62,293 nt of DNA from an uncultured Acidimicrobiales bacterium (GTDB lineage: Bacteria > Actinomycetota > Acidimicrobiia > Acidimicrobiales > SZUA-35). Positions 24,570 to 32,960 of this stretch are shown piece after piece. The position numbers and the translations under genes were made by a program. The notes under the pieces were generated by a model. That model was not told the DNA's origin and searched no databases. It was given only the letters and a program-made list of their open reading frames with translations. Position 1 is the stretch's first letter; the number at the start of each line of letters is the position of its first letter. The stretch is from NCBI GenBank assembly GCA_937958015.1, contig CALGOA010000132.1, positions 1 to 62,293 on the forward strand, in the 5' to 3' direction.

Positions 24570-24581
24570 TAGGGTCTGGCC
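24570..24581 (+). promoter_or_regulatory. -10 box of leaderless promoter, ispE
   Basis: TAGGGT at 24570-24575 is exactly 6 nt before the GTG at 24582, so ispE can be transcribed separately from rsmA. Confidence 0.55.
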
Positions 24582-25307
24582 GTGGCGCCGCTCTTTCTCA
24601 CCGCTCCGGCCAAACTCACCCTCGATCTTCGAATCACCGAGGTGCTCGACAACGGCTACCACCTCATCGACGCCGAGATGGTGACGGTGGACCTCCACGA
24701 CACCCTCTGGATCGATCCCGACGACACCGGGTTGGTAATTGTCGGGGCCGGCGAAGACGTGCCCATGGATGGCGACAACCTGGTGGTCAGGGCGCTCGAA
24801 CTCGCCGGTCGGTCAGCTGCGGTCCGGTTGACCAAACGCATTCCGAGCCAGGCTGGACTGGGTGGAGGTTCAGCCGACGCCGCTGCGATCCTGCGATGGG
24901 CGGGATTCGATGATCTTGCGGCGGCGGCGCGAATCGGGGCCGATATCGCCTTCTGCACGGTCGGCGGCCGGGCTCGAGTCACCGGCATTGGAGAAAAAGT
25001 TCAACCGCTGCCCCACGTCGCGAAAGACCTGACCCTGCTGACCCCGACGGTTGGCTGCCCCACGCCGTTGGTCTATCGGATGTGGGATGAGATGGGTGGC
25101 CCGGTGGGTGAGAACGGGAACGACCTCGAACCTGCTGCGATCGCTGCGGTGCCCGAGTTGATTCCGTTCCGAGACCGCCTGGGGGAGATCAGTGGGCAGA
25201 CCCCCCGTCTGGCGGGAAGTGGCAGCACCTGGTTTGTGGAAGGCCACCATCCGGGGGCGGGTCATGTTCTGGTGAAGACGGTGCCCGCCGGATGGTCGGC
25301 CTACTGA
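24582..25307 (+). CDS. ispE: 4-diphosphocytidyl-2-C-methyl-D-erythritol kinase IspE
   Basis: 241 residues, GHMP kinase of the MEP isoprenoid pathway. The substrate motif APAKLTLDL with catalytic Lys, DNGYHLID, the ATP loop QAGLGGGSADAAA and the C-terminal LAGSGSTWFVEG are present. It is about 40-60 residues shorter than typical IspE, mainly in the region after the ATP loop. Conserved rsmA-ispE adjacency supports the assignment. Converges on a GMC oxidoreductase gene 10 nt downstream. Confidence 0.9.
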   Translation: MAPLFLTAPAKLTLDLRITEVLDNGYHLIDAEMVTVDLHDTLWIDPDDTGLVIVGAGEDVPMDGDNLVVRALELAGRSAAVRLTKRIPSQAGLGGGSADAAAILRWAGFDDLAAAARIGADIAFCTVGGRARVTGIGEKVQPLPHVAKDLTLLTPTVGCPTPLVYRMWDEMGGPVGENGNDLEPAAIAAVPELIPFRDRLGEISGQTPRLAGSGSTWFVEGHHPGAGHVLVKTVPAGWSAY

Positions 25308-25317
25308 ACCGATCGGA

Positions 25318-27039
25318 TCACCGTCGACCCGCGTCGGAGACCGGACCTCGGTACACCTCTGTGTGATCGGGAGCCAGCGGCGTGTTTCCCAGGATCAGGT
25401 CGGCCGCCTTTTCTGCGATCATCATCGTTGGTGCGTAGGTGTTGCCGTTGCTGACGTTGGGCATACACCCGGCATCGACGACCCGCAGGCCTTCGGTGTT
25501 CCAGACCTTCATCGAATTCGGATCGAGGACCGCCATGGGGTCCGACGCTGCGCCGATCTTGGTGGTGCATGAGGGGTGCAGCGCAGTTTCGGAGTCCTTG
25601 GCAACCCACGCCATGATCTCGTCATCGGTCTGGACAGCGGTTCCGGGTGAGATCTCGCCGGCGTTGAACGGATCGAAGGCGGGCTGGGTGAGGATGCGTC
25701 GAGCCGTCCGGACCGCCTCGATCCATTCCCGGCGATCCTGCTCGGTCGAGAGGTAGTTGAACCGCACGGCCGGGTGTTTGCGTGGATCGGTCGAGGTGAT
25801 CTTCACGGTGCCTCGAGCGTCGGAATACATCGGCCCAACGTGCACCTGGTAACCGTGTTCGATCTTGGAATCGTCACCATCGCCGCGAGTTGGCGAGGAT
25901 CCGTCGTACCGGATCGCGATCGGCAGGAAGTGGAACATCAGGTTCGGATACGACTCGTCCGGATTGCTCTTCACGAAGGCTCCGGCTTCGAAGTGGTTGG
26001 TGGCGCCCGGTCCCTTGCGGAACAACCACTGGAGGCCGATCCACGGCTTCTTCCAGTGGGCCAGGTGCGGCTGGATCGAGACGGGTTGCTTCGACTCGTA
26101 CTGGATGTAGACCTCGAGATGGTCCTGAAGGTTCTCGCCAACTCCGGGCACGTCGGCGACCATGTCGATGCCCAGCGGGCGAAGATGGTCGGGGTCGCCC
26201 ACACCGGAAAGCTGAAGCAGTTGCGGGCTGTTGAACGCGCCGCCGCACAACACGACCTCACCGGCCTGGATCGTCTGGGTGGAACGGCCCTTACGGATCT
26301 CTACGCCGGTAGCCCGGTTGCCGTCGAAGACCACCCGGTTCACCGTCGTGCGGGTCATTAGGGTGAGATTGGGGCGATCGAGAACGGGGTGCAGATAGGC
26401 GCGGGCGGCGCTCAGTCGGCGGCCACGAACCACGTTCTTGTCGAAGGGGGCGAACCCCTCCTGACGGAATCCGTTCACATCGTCCGTGCGGTTGAAGCCG
26501 GCTTCCTCCCCAGCACGAAGCCACGCATCGAAGAGTGGGCTGCTCGCCGGGCCGCGCTCGACTGCGAGGGGGCCCTCGCCGCCCCGCCACTCGTCTTGGC
26601 CGGAAAGACAGTTCTCCATCCGTTTGAAGTAGGGGAGGCAGTGGGCCCAGTCCCAGTTCTCGAGGCCAGGGAGAGCGCCCCACTTGTCGTAGTCCATCGG
26701 ATTTCCGCGCTGGAAGATCATGCCGTTGATGCTCGACGACCCACCCAGAATCTTGCCGCGGGCGTGGTAGACCCGCCGCCCACCCATGAACGGTTCGGGC
26801 TCGGACTCGTACTGCCAGTCGTAGAATCGGCTCCCGATCGGAATCGCCAGCGCTGCGGGCATGTGGACGAAGACATCCCATTTCCAGTCGCGCCGCCCGG
26901 CCTCGATCACGAGAACTTTGTTGGACGGATCTGCGCTCAACCGGTTGGCCATTGCGCAACCTGCAGAACCGCCGCCGACAACGATGTAGTCGTACCGCTC
27001 GTTCACGGCGTCGGTCCCATTTCTCTTCACACCAGTCAT
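25318..27039 (-). CDS. GMC family FAD oxidoreductase, choline dehydrogenase-like
   Basis: 573 residues. FAD-binding Rossmann motif [18 protein letters not shown] near the N-terminus, GMC signatures [12 protein letters not shown] and [15 protein letters not shown], and the active-site pair His in [10 protein letters not shown] and Asn in [10 protein letters not shown]. It oxidises an alcohol; choline or another primary alcohol is plausible, but substrate residues were not assessed. No betaine-aldehyde dehydrogenase is adjacent. ATG start with GAGGAG about 10 nt upstream. Confidence 0.92.
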   Translation of the reverse strand: MTGVKRNGTDAVNERYDYIVVGGGSAGCAMANRLSADPSNKVLVIEAGRRDWKWDVFVHMPAALAIPIGSRFYDWQYESEPEPFMGGRRVYHARGKILGGSSSINGMIFQRGNPMDYDKWGALPGLENWDWAHCLPYFKRMENCLSGQDEWRGGEGPLAVERGPASSPLFDAWLRAGEEAGFNRTDDVNGFRQEGFAPFDKNVVRGRRLSAARAYLHPVLDRPNLTLMTRTTVNRVVFDGNRATGVEIRKGRSTQTIQAGEVVLCGGAFNSPQLLQLSGVGDPDHLRPLGIDMVADVPGVGENLQDHLEVYIQYESKQPVSIQPHLAHWKKPWIGLQWLFRKGPGATNHFEAGAFVKSNPDESYPNLMFHFLPIAIRYDGSSPTRGDGDDSKIEHGYQVHVGPMYSDARGTVKITSTDPRKHPAVRFNYLSTEQDRREWIEAVRTARRILTQPAFDPFNAGEISPGTAVQTDDEIMAWVAKDSETALHPSCTTKIGAASDPMAVLDPNSMKVWNTEGLRVVDAGCMPNVSNGNTYAPTMMIAEKAADLILGNTPLAPDHTEVYRGPVSDAGRR

Positions 27040-27151
27040 CTCAGAGCGCTCCTCTCAGCGGGTCCGGGCTGAGCCGAACCGGAACGACGGTAGCTGGAAG
27101 AGGGGGCGAGAACCGCTAGGACCCACCATCGGTTTTGGTGCCGAAGGGCAC

Positions 27152-28573
27152 TCAGCAGCCGAGACCCAACCACACCGTTATCGGTCGGTCGGTGCCGCCG
27201 ACGGTGACGACGCCACCTTCATTCATTTCGACCGAACCGCCGCCGTCGAATTTCATGACGTCGGTATAGCCCTCACCCTGGAGGTATTGAGTGAGCTCCA
27301 GCGCCGTCATGTCCAACGTCGCGCCGAATGTGATCGTCGACGGCGGTTTGAAGGCCACGAACGGATGCTTGCGAGTGTTGAAGGTGTAGCTGTGGGACAT
27401 GTCGGCGGAGAAGTTGCCGTCGGTCATCAGCGTGATACCACCAACGGCCCAGTCCCAACCCAGGTTCTGATCGCCCCAAAGAGCGCTCGACCAGTAGTTG
27501 GAGTGCAACTGCAGACGAGCGCCGTCGCGCCACGCCATGTTCGACAACACGTTGATGCGGGCCCGGCCGGTGAAGTCCCAGTCGAACTCTTCCTGATCGG
27601 CGCCGGCGCCCCGGCGTTCGCCGAAGATGCCCCGGTCGTTGTCGTCAAAGCTGCCGGGCACGGTGACCCCGTCGAAGACCGCAAGCCCATAGGTGCCGGT
27701 TCGATCGTTGGTGAGCCAGTTGGCGTTGATCGATGCGGTTCCGCACCGCTCGGGTCCGGCGCTGATCGGTGTCTCCCAGTAGTTGACGTCGATCGCTCGA
27801 CCGCCGGGGATCGTGCGGGTCACGATCCCGGTGGGCGTCGTTTGTTCGCCGACCCAGTCGGACTGCAGCGCTGCGTTGAGCGCCCGGAGACCGTCGAGTG
27901 ATGCGTTGAGGTTGTCCTCGTCGACCTTGTCGAGCGGCGGAAGCACCACCGCTCGGTTGCTGTCCGCAATGATCAGCCGGGGTCCGTTCTGAAGCCAGTC
28001 GCCGGGGGCGAAACTGCGACGGACCAGCCCGGTCAGGTCGAGGCCCTCCAACTCGGACAGAAGTCGGGTGAGATCGACGTCGCTCATACGACCCAGGTCG
28101 GCCACGTCCGTGTTGTCGTAGGTGACCCGGGCGCGGGTTCCGTCGTTTCGAAGTTCGGTCTGGCCACAGGTGTCACCACACGTTGCAAGGTCGTCGGCCA
28201 GAACTATCCGAAGGTCGGTCGTTCGGCGGAACTCGAACGGCGCGGTTGTTTCGGCGACGCCGTCGGGTAGTCGATGGCGAGGTGCTGCTGCAGGTGGTTG
28301 GGGATCGGCGCTGGGCGAGATGCCGGGCGGATCGATCGGCTGAGCCGTGGCGGTGGGGCCGGTTGTGGGTTGGGTTGTTGGCGCAGCGGTGGTGGACGGT
28401 GGGACCGACGGCTTCGGGGCCGACGTCTCCGAGACGGTTACTTCGGCGGCTTCGGGCTCTACGAAGGGCAACGTGGTCTCAGCGCTTGCCGGATAGGGGA
28501 TGGCCGAGCAGGCCGCACTGGCCAGTCCGATCGCGACGAGTCGAATGGGTGCCAAGGGGCCACGAATCCGCAT
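27152..28573 (-). CDS. NAGPA-like phosphodiester glycosidase family exported protein
   Basis: 473 residues. N-terminal signal peptide (MRIRGPLAPIRLVAIGLA, then SAAC) with a weak lipobox at Cys22 or a signal-peptidase I site after PASA. A long Thr/Pro-rich linker follows, then a C-terminal domain with SINANW and the terminal KFDGGGSVEMN, typical of the phosphodiester glycosidase (NAGPA, DUF2233) family. That family removes covering GlcNAc or related groups from phosphodiesters; the substrate here is unknown. Likely acts outside the cytoplasm. Confidence 0.75.
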   Translation of the reverse strand: MRIRGPLAPIRLVAIGLASAACSAIPYPASAETTLPFVEPEAAEVTVSETSAPKPSVPPSTTAAPTTQPTTGPTATAQPIDPPGISPSADPQPPAAAPRHRLPDGVAETTAPFEFRRTTDLRIVLADDLATCGDTCGQTELRNDGTRARVTYDNTDVADLGRMSDVDLTRLLSELEGLDLTGLVRRSFAPGDWLQNGPRLIIADSNRAVVLPPLDKVDEDNLNASLDGLRALNAALQSDWVGEQTTPTGIVTRTIPGGRAIDVNYWETPISAGPERCGTASINANWLTNDRTGTYGLAVFDGVTVPGSFDDNDRGIFGERRGAGADQEEFDWDFTGRARINVLSNMAWRDGARLQLHSNYWSSALWGDQNLGWDWAVGGITLMTDGNFSADMSHSYTFNTRKHPFVAFKPPSTITFGATLDMTALELTQYLQGEGYTDVMKFDGGGSVEMNEGGVVTVGGTDRPITVWLGLGC

Positions 28574-28652
28574 ACACAGGTATCGGTCATACTGCCGGTC
28601 ACTTGACGGTCTGGGCCCCGGGATCGGCCGATCCAAGCCTGGCGTGGGGAAA

Positions 28653-28865
28653 CTAGGCGGTCATCGCTGTGATGAGCCTTGCGCCCTGCTCCAACGACTC
28701 GGAATTCGACCCTCCGGCGACCAGTATCACGCTGAGGCAAATGATCAGGACCGAGACCACAGCCAAACCGGCGAGGATTGCGAAGAGAATGCCCTTAACG
28801 ACCTCGGGCTGCCGTCGTTGCTCTCCGACAGGATGGCTGACCACGGGTCGATCTTGAAGAATCAT
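28653..28865 (-). CDS. Small single-pass membrane protein
   Basis: 70 residues with one clear transmembrane helix (GILFAILAGLAVVSVLIICL) after a basic N-terminus. Not recognised. The start at 28865 lacks a leaderless box and has only GGAG about 15 nt upstream. A 7-bp palindrome lies upstream at 28884-28904. Confidence 0.5.
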   Translation of the reverse strand: MILQDRPVVSHPVGEQRRQPEVVKGILFAILAGLAVVSVLIICLSVILVAGGSNSESLEQGARLITAMTA

Positions 28866-28883
28866 GTTTGTTGTTGTGTCTCC

Positions 28884-28904
28884 GTCGTTTACGTCTTAAA
28901 CGAC
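28884..28904. promoter_or_regulatory. 7-bp palindrome upstream of small membrane protein gene
   Basis: Perfect inverted repeat GTCGTTT, 7-nt spacer, AAACGAC in the divergent intergenic region 28866-29008. It is a candidate operator for the minus-strand gene. Confidence 0.4.
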
Positions 28905-28960
28905 TTTTCTCGCAGAACTATGCGCTCTCGTTGGCAGCTCCTCAAGGGTCTGGGATCGAT

Positions 28961-28978
28961 CTGTCCGGAACCGGACAG
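28961..28978. promoter_or_regulatory. 8-bp palindrome upstream of DUF998 gene, candidate operator
   Basis: Perfect inverted repeat CTGTCCGG, 2-nt spacer AA, CCGGACAG. It ends 18 nt before the TAGCGT -10 box of the DUF998 gene, where the -35 region would be, suggesting a dimeric repressor or activator site. Confidence 0.5.
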
Positions 28979-28996
28979 CCATTGGCCGGACCCGGC

Positions 28997-29008
28997 TAGC
29001 GTGCGGAT
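28997..29008 (+). promoter_or_regulatory. -10 box of leaderless promoter, DUF998 gene
   Basis: TAGCGT at 28997-29002 is exactly 6 nt before the GTG at 29009. Confidence 0.6.
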
Positions 29009-29653
29009 GTGGCGACAATCAGGTCTGGGCATCCAGCAATCGAGCGCTGGTGGTGGGCTGGTGTTGCAGGCCCGACGGCGTTCATCGGGGCATGGATTGT
29101 GTCGGGTGTGGGCGCTAGGGGTGAACTGTCGCCGATCGATGATGCCATCAGTCGACTGGCTGCGGTCGGTTCCGACGTTCGCTGGATCATGACGACGGGG
29201 TTTGTCTTCTTCGGGTTCCTGGTTCCACTCTTCGCCCGGGCCGTGAAGTTGTCGGTCAACCGATCGGCAGCGATCGCCCTGTCGGTCACGGCACTTGCAA
29301 CACTGGGGGTTGCCCTGACACCGCTGGACCGATCCGAGGCAGTGGACGGTTGGCATTCACTGTTTGCGGGCCTCGGTTACCTCGCTCTCGGTGCCGCTCC
29401 GGTTTTTGCATGGCCGCAACTTCGTGTTGATGGCCGGCGAACCCTTGGGTTCGTCGGGTTGGTGGCGGCCGCCATTGCTGCGGTTTCGCTGCCGCTTTCG
29501 CTTACCGACTATCCGACCGGATTGTTCCAGCGGCTCGGCCTGACCGCCGTCGACCTGTGGATCATCGGATTGGCTCTCTCGATTCGGAATGTCTCGATGA
29601 GGGATGCGTCGATTCGGGACTCGCCCGACGGGTCGCTACGGTTCGGGTCATGA
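29009..29653 (+). CDS. DUF998 membrane protein
   Basis: 214 residues with about six hydrophobic helices. The PIDDAISRLAAVG segment after the first helix is typical of DUF998 proteins, which are uncharacterised integral membrane proteins. GTG start with a leaderless box and an upstream palindrome. Its TGA overlaps the ATG of the next gene (ATGA at 29650-29653), so the two form an operon. Confidence 0.78.
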   Translation: MATIRSGHPAIERWWWAGVAGPTAFIGAWIVSGVGARGELSPIDDAISRLAAVGSDVRWIMTTGFVFFGFLVPLFARAVKLSVNRSAAIALSVTALATLGVALTPLDRSEAVDGWHSLFAGLGYLALGAAPVFAWPQLRVDGRRTLGFVGLVAAAIAAVSLPLSLTDYPTGLFQRLGLTAVDLWIIGLALSIRNVSMRDASIRDSPDGSLRFGS

Positions 29654-29958
29654 GCCGCCTTTCTGTGATCGCGAAACTGACCGCCAAGGAGGGGATGCGG
29701 GCCGATCTGGCTGCCGCGCTCCAGCCTCTGATCGACCACGTCGAGGCGAACGAACCGGACACGCTGAAGTACATCCTCTCGGAGGACACCGCGGATGAGA
29801 ACGTCCTTTGGTTCTACGAGGAATACGCCAACGAAGAAGCGCTCAGCGCCCACAGCACCAGCGACGCCATGAAGGAACTCGGCGCTGCCACCCGTGAATT
29901 CGCAGCCGCCCGGCCCGAGATTACGGTCTGTCGCACCCTTGGTGGGAAGGGCCTCTAG
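29650..29958 (+). CDS. Antibiotic biosynthesis monooxygenase (ABM) domain protein
   Basis: 102 residues, a dimeric alpha/beta ferredoxin-like ABM fold (SVIAKLTAKEGMRADLAAAL, NVLWFYEEYANEEALSAH). Members are often cofactor-free monooxygenases or heme-degrading enzymes; the substrate is unknown. The ATG overlaps the DUF998 stop. In-frame sequence upstream of it is the shadow of the DUF998 gene. Confidence 0.85.
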   Translation: MSRLSVIAKLTAKEGMRADLAAALQPLIDHVEANEPDTLKYILSEDTADENVLWFYEEYANEEALSAHSTSDAMKELGAATREFAAARPEITVCRTLGGKGL

Positions 29959-29987
29959 ACGTTCACCTCTAGACGCTCACCTCACGT

Positions 29988-30869
29988 TCACTGAGGGCCG
30001 AGCGTCGGACTCCTCGGGGTCCGTGTTTCACGAACGCCGCCCATCGTGGATGAAGCGGTAGCCACCATCACCAGAGCGATGCCGATCAGCTGCGGGGTCG
30101 AGAGCGACTGCTGCAGAACCAGCAGTGCGGTCATGGCCGCGGCGACGGGGCTGAGGCTCATCAGCAGGCCGTACAGTCGCGCCGGAACCGATCGCAACGC
30201 CACCGAATCCAAGGACATCGGAATGAGGGCCGACAGAGCCGCCACGGCAACGGCGGTGATCAGCGGCCTCGGCGACAGGAGGCTGCCGGCATCACCTAGG
30301 CCAAAGGGGGCGGCGGCGACGGCGCCGATGCACAGTGCAACCCCAATGCCATCCAGGCTGTCGAATAGACCCGAGACCCGCCGGCTCCCAACGATGTAGA
30401 GGGCCCAGCCCGCTGCCGCAAGGACGGCGAAGAAGATTCCCGCCCCTTCGCCACTGGGAATCGAGCCGGTGAGCAACACGGTTCCGCCGATGGCCAACGC
30501 TGCGGCGGCGAACTCCCGTGGCGACCGCGCCAGGCCGATGGCCAGCGCAAGAGGGCCGAGTAGTTCGATCGTCACTGCGACCGCCAAGGGCAGGCGGTCG
30601 ATCGCCTGGTAGAAGCTGAGGTTCATCCCCGCGATGACCAGCCCGAGCGCTCCGGCGGTCAGAAGCTGTTCACGCGTGAGCGTACGAATCGAGGTTCGGC
30701 GCACGGCGATCAGAGCCAACCCGGCGACACCGAGGCGCATCAGCACAACGGTCGAGGGCGCCACCACATCGAAGAGATCCGCAGCGAACGCCCCGCCCAG
30801 TTGGACCGAGAAGATTGCGACGATTGCCAAGCCCACCGCCCGCGTGGGTGTGTCGGCCTCGTGCTGCAT
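29988..30869 (-). CDS. EamA family transporter, RhtA-like
   Basis: 293 residues with about ten transmembrane helices in two EamA repeats (LAIVAIFSVQLGGAFAADLF; ATASSTMG near the end). The RhtA-like arrangement suggests export of amino acids or similar metabolites, without direct evidence for a substrate. The ATG at 30869 is chosen because TAGGTT lies 7 nt upstream; the longer open frame upstream has no membrane or domain signal. Confidence 0.87.
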   Translation of the reverse strand: MQHEADTPTRAVGLAIVAIFSVQLGGAFAADLFDVVAPSTVVLMRLGVAGLALIAVRRTSIRTLTREQLLTAGALGLVIAGMNLSFYQAIDRLPLAVAVTIELLGPLALAIGLARSPREFAAAALAIGGTVLLTGSIPSGEGAGIFFAVLAAAGWALYIVGSRRVSGLFDSLDGIGVALCIGAVAAAPFGLGDAGSLLSPRPLITAVAVAALSALIPMSLDSVALRSVPARLYGLLMSLSPVAAAMTALLVLQQSLSTPQLIGIALVMVATASSTMGGVRETRTPRSPTLGPQ

Positions 30870-30882
30870 CAGCGAGAACCTA
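30870..30882 (-). promoter_or_regulatory. -10 box of leaderless promoter, EamA gene
   Basis: TAGGTT (minus strand, 30882-30877) is 7 nt before the ATG at 30869. Confidence 0.55.
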
Positions 30883-30924
30883 CACCGGTCCGGGGAGAGG
30901 ACCCTGGTTTCCGCCCCGCCGCGG

Positions 30925-31134
30925 TCAGGCGGTTGCGTCGTCCGGCGGTTCGGTGCGGAATTCATCCGACACGTGATCGGTCCACGCAGTGCCATCGAAG
31001 AAGCGGTACTGCGATTCCTTGCGCGGGTCATAGAACCATCCAGGTTTGGTTCCCCGCTGCTTCTGTTTCCTTCTGGCGATGTTTCGGGGCGCCATCAGGA
31101 TCACGTCGAGTGCTCGGACCGGACTGAATCCCAC
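30925..31134 (-). CDS. DUF2510 domain small protein
   Basis: 69 residues. The C-terminus (KPGWFYDPRKESQYRFFDGT, then AWTDHV) is a DUF2510 domain, a short Trp/Tyr-rich motif (PGWYxDP...RWWDGxxWT) common in actinobacterial proteins, usually next to membrane segments. Here it follows a basic stretch (RRKQKQRG). GTG at 31134 is chosen because TATCGT lies 6 nt upstream; an internal ATG at 31095 would give a shorter form. Confidence 0.72.
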   Translation of the reverse strand: MGFSPVRALDVILMAPRNIARRKQKQRGTKPGWFYDPRKESQYRFFDGTAWTDHVSDEFRTEPPDDATA

Positions 31135-31146
31135 CCGCAAACGATA
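31135..31146 (-). promoter_or_regulatory. -10 box of leaderless promoter, DUF2510 gene
   Basis: TATCGT (minus strand, 31146-31141) is exactly 6 nt before the GTG at 31134. Confidence 0.5.
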
Positions 31147-31176
31147 ACACTTGTTGCTTCAGTCGTGGCGGCCCCG

Positions 31177-31662
31177 CTAGCCGTCGTCGGTGGGACCCTT
31201 CAGTGCGCTGAGCATGGTGAACAGCCCGAGGAGTCCGATCGGAATGCCAAGGAACAGGAAGATCTGCCAAACCGCCTGAACGTCGGAGTCGGCGACGGTG
31301 AGCGTGGCCGTCGTCGAATTGGGCTCGGTTGCCGCGATCCGGACCCAGACAGCGTCGTACTCGCCGCAGCACTCTTTGGAGAACACCTGCTCCCCGCCAA
31401 TCCGTGTGGTGTCGAATCCGCCCGCCCGTAGTTCCGCCTCGATGTCGGCCTCCGTCATCGCTTCGTAGGTTCGGGTCGCCAGCACGAAGTCTGGGTCGCG
31501 GAGGCTGAACCGAAATTCCTCATCGGCGCTTTCGGCTGCGATCGGTGGTAGTTGGTCGAGCACCTGATCGCTGAGTCGCCACACTGAGAACACCGGGAAC
31601 AGCGCGATCAGGACACCGACCGACGTGATAGTCGCACCTACAACTACCCACGTCCGCCTCAT
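31177..31662 (-). CDS. Two-helix membrane protein, hypothetical
   Basis: 161 residues. A transmembrane helix near residues 5-25 and another near 130-150 flank an acidic domain of about 100 residues with a Cys-Cys pair (FSKECCGEYDAVW), predicted to be extracytoplasmic. No family recognised. TACTAT lies 8 nt before the ATG. Divergent from the proline-racemase-family gene. Confidence 0.68.
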   Translation of the reverse strand: MRRTWVVVGATITSVGVLIALFPVFSVWRLSDQVLDQLPPIAAESADEEFRFSLRDPDFVLATRTYEAMTEADIEAELRAGGFDTTRIGGEQVFSKECCGEYDAVWVRIAATEPNSTTATLTVADSDVQAVWQIFLFLGIPIGLLGLFTMLSALKGPTDDG

Positions 31663-31676
31663 AGGTTTCGATAGTA
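31663..31676 (-). promoter_or_regulatory. -10 box upstream of two-helix membrane protein gene
   Basis: TACTAT (minus strand, 31676-31671) is 8 nt before the ATG at 31662. Confidence 0.4.
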
Positions 31677-31718
31677 CGTGAGGGAATCGCCGAGGCTGAT
31701 GAAATCCGTGCTGCGAGG

Positions 31719-31730
31719 TAGGGTCCGGCT
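31719..31730 (+). promoter_or_regulatory. -10 box of leaderless promoter, proline racemase family gene
   Basis: TAGGGT at 31719-31724 is exactly 6 nt before the GTG at 31731. Confidence 0.6.
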
Positions 31731-32786
31731 GTGCGCTTTTCCAGCATGTTGACGGCCGTCGATGTTCATGCCGAAGGAGAACCCGGTCGTGTGATAACCG
31801 CAGGCATACCTCGCATCCCCGGGGACACCGTGCTGGACAAGATGTTGTGGCTGCAGGAGAACGCAGATCACTACCGGCTGCAAATGTTGCGTGAGCCTCG
31901 TGGTTATCCGGCGCTCTGTTGCAACATCATCGTGCCGCCCAGTGACCCCACCGCCGACGCCGGTTTCATCGTCATGGAGCAGGCCGAGTACGCACCGATG
32001 TCGGGCAGCAACACGATCTGTGTGGCAACGGCGCTCCTGGAGACCGGGATAGTCTCAATGATCGAACCGGTCACCGAGTTGCGGCTCGAGGCCCCAGCCG
32101 GACTGATCGATGTTCGGGCTGAATGTTCGGGAGGGAAAGTGACCTCGGTGACGCTGCGAAACGTCCCCTCCTTCGCCGTGCACCTCGACGAAACCATCGT
32201 CGTGCCCGAGCTGGGCTCGGTGCAGGTGGACATCGCCTGGGGTGGCATGTTCTACGTGATCGCGGACGCGGACAGTCTCGGCATCGACCTGACCGGCCGC
32301 AACGGCGCCGAAATCGCCCGGGCCGGCGAAATGATCCGTCAGGCTGCATTCGAGCAATTGCCGGTGAGTCATCCGGTGATGCCCGAGTTCGTTGGCCCCA
32401 GCATTTCCCAGCTGTCCGGCACTCCGTCGATCGCCGGAGCTCACCGACGAAATGCGGTCACGGTGTCGGCCGGGCAACTGGACTGGGATCGCCCTTCGAC
32501 ATGGACCGGAGCGCTGGATCGCTGCCCGTGTGGCACCGGCACCTCAGCCAAGATGGCCACCCTGTACGCCCGGGGCGAGCTGGCGGTGGGCGAGGAGTTC
32601 GTCCACCAGGGTCCGCTCGACACCACGTTCACGGGCCGGATCGTCGAGACGACGACCGTGGGAGGCGTCGAGGCCATCGTCCCCGAGATCTCGGGTCAGG
32701 GTTGGATCTACAGCCTCTCCAACTACGTGCTCGACCCGACCGACCCGTTTCCCGAAGGTTTCACCGTCGGCGACATCTGGCCCTGA
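31731..32786 (+). CDS. Proline racemase family protein with Ser-Cys active site
   Basis: 351 residues of the proline racemase/hydroxyproline epimerase family. The two catalytic acid/base positions are Ser in APMSGSNTIC (Cys in classic racemases, MCGH) and Cys in DRCPCGTGTSA. Cys-Cys members are racemases or epimerases and Cys-Thr members are trans-3-hydroxyproline dehydratases; Ser-Cys members also exist and their role is less certain. No hydroxyproline catabolic genes are adjacent, so the substrate is open. GTG start with leaderless promoter. A C-rich hairpin follows. Confidence 0.87.
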   Translation: MRFSSMLTAVDVHAEGEPGRVITAGIPRIPGDTVLDKMLWLQENADHYRLQMLREPRGYPALCCNIIVPPSDPTADAGFIVMEQAEYAPMSGSNTICVATALLETGIVSMIEPVTELRLEAPAGLIDVRAECSGGKVTSVTLRNVPSFAVHLDETIVVPELGSVQVDIAWGGMFYVIADADSLGIDLTGRNGAEIARAGEMIRQAAFEQLPVSHPVMPEFVGPSISQLSGTPSIAGAHRRNAVTVSAGQLDWDRPSTWTGALDRCPCGTGTSAKMATLYARGELAVGEEFVHQGPLDTTFTGRIVETTTVGGVEAIVPEISGQGWIYSLSNYVLDPTDPFPEGFTVGDIWP

Positions 32787-32829
32787 CGCAAACCTGAACC
32801 CGCCCCAACCGTCATTTCGCTTCGCGAAC

Positions 32830-32864
32830 CCGCCCGAAACCTCCCATTGCTGCGGTTCGGGCGG
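32830..32864 (+). terminator. Probable terminator hairpin after proline racemase family gene
   Basis: Stem CCGCCCGAA (32830-32838) and TTCGGGCGG (32856-32864) with a 17-nt loop; no U-tract. It belongs to a group of C-rich repeats like those after the DUF4214 gene. Confidence 0.4.
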
Positions 32865-32948
32865 TTGACACTGCTATCGGTCAGTTCGGGGTGATTGAGC
32901 TGCTAGGTGCGTGTACTTGCGCACACCGATCGCTGTCACCTCCGGTGG

Positions 32949-32960
32949 TAGTGTCACCCC
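32949..32960 (+). promoter_or_regulatory. -10 box of leaderless promoter, DUF4214 gene
   Basis: TAGTGT at 32949-32954 is exactly 6 nt before the ATG at 32961. Confidence 0.6.
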
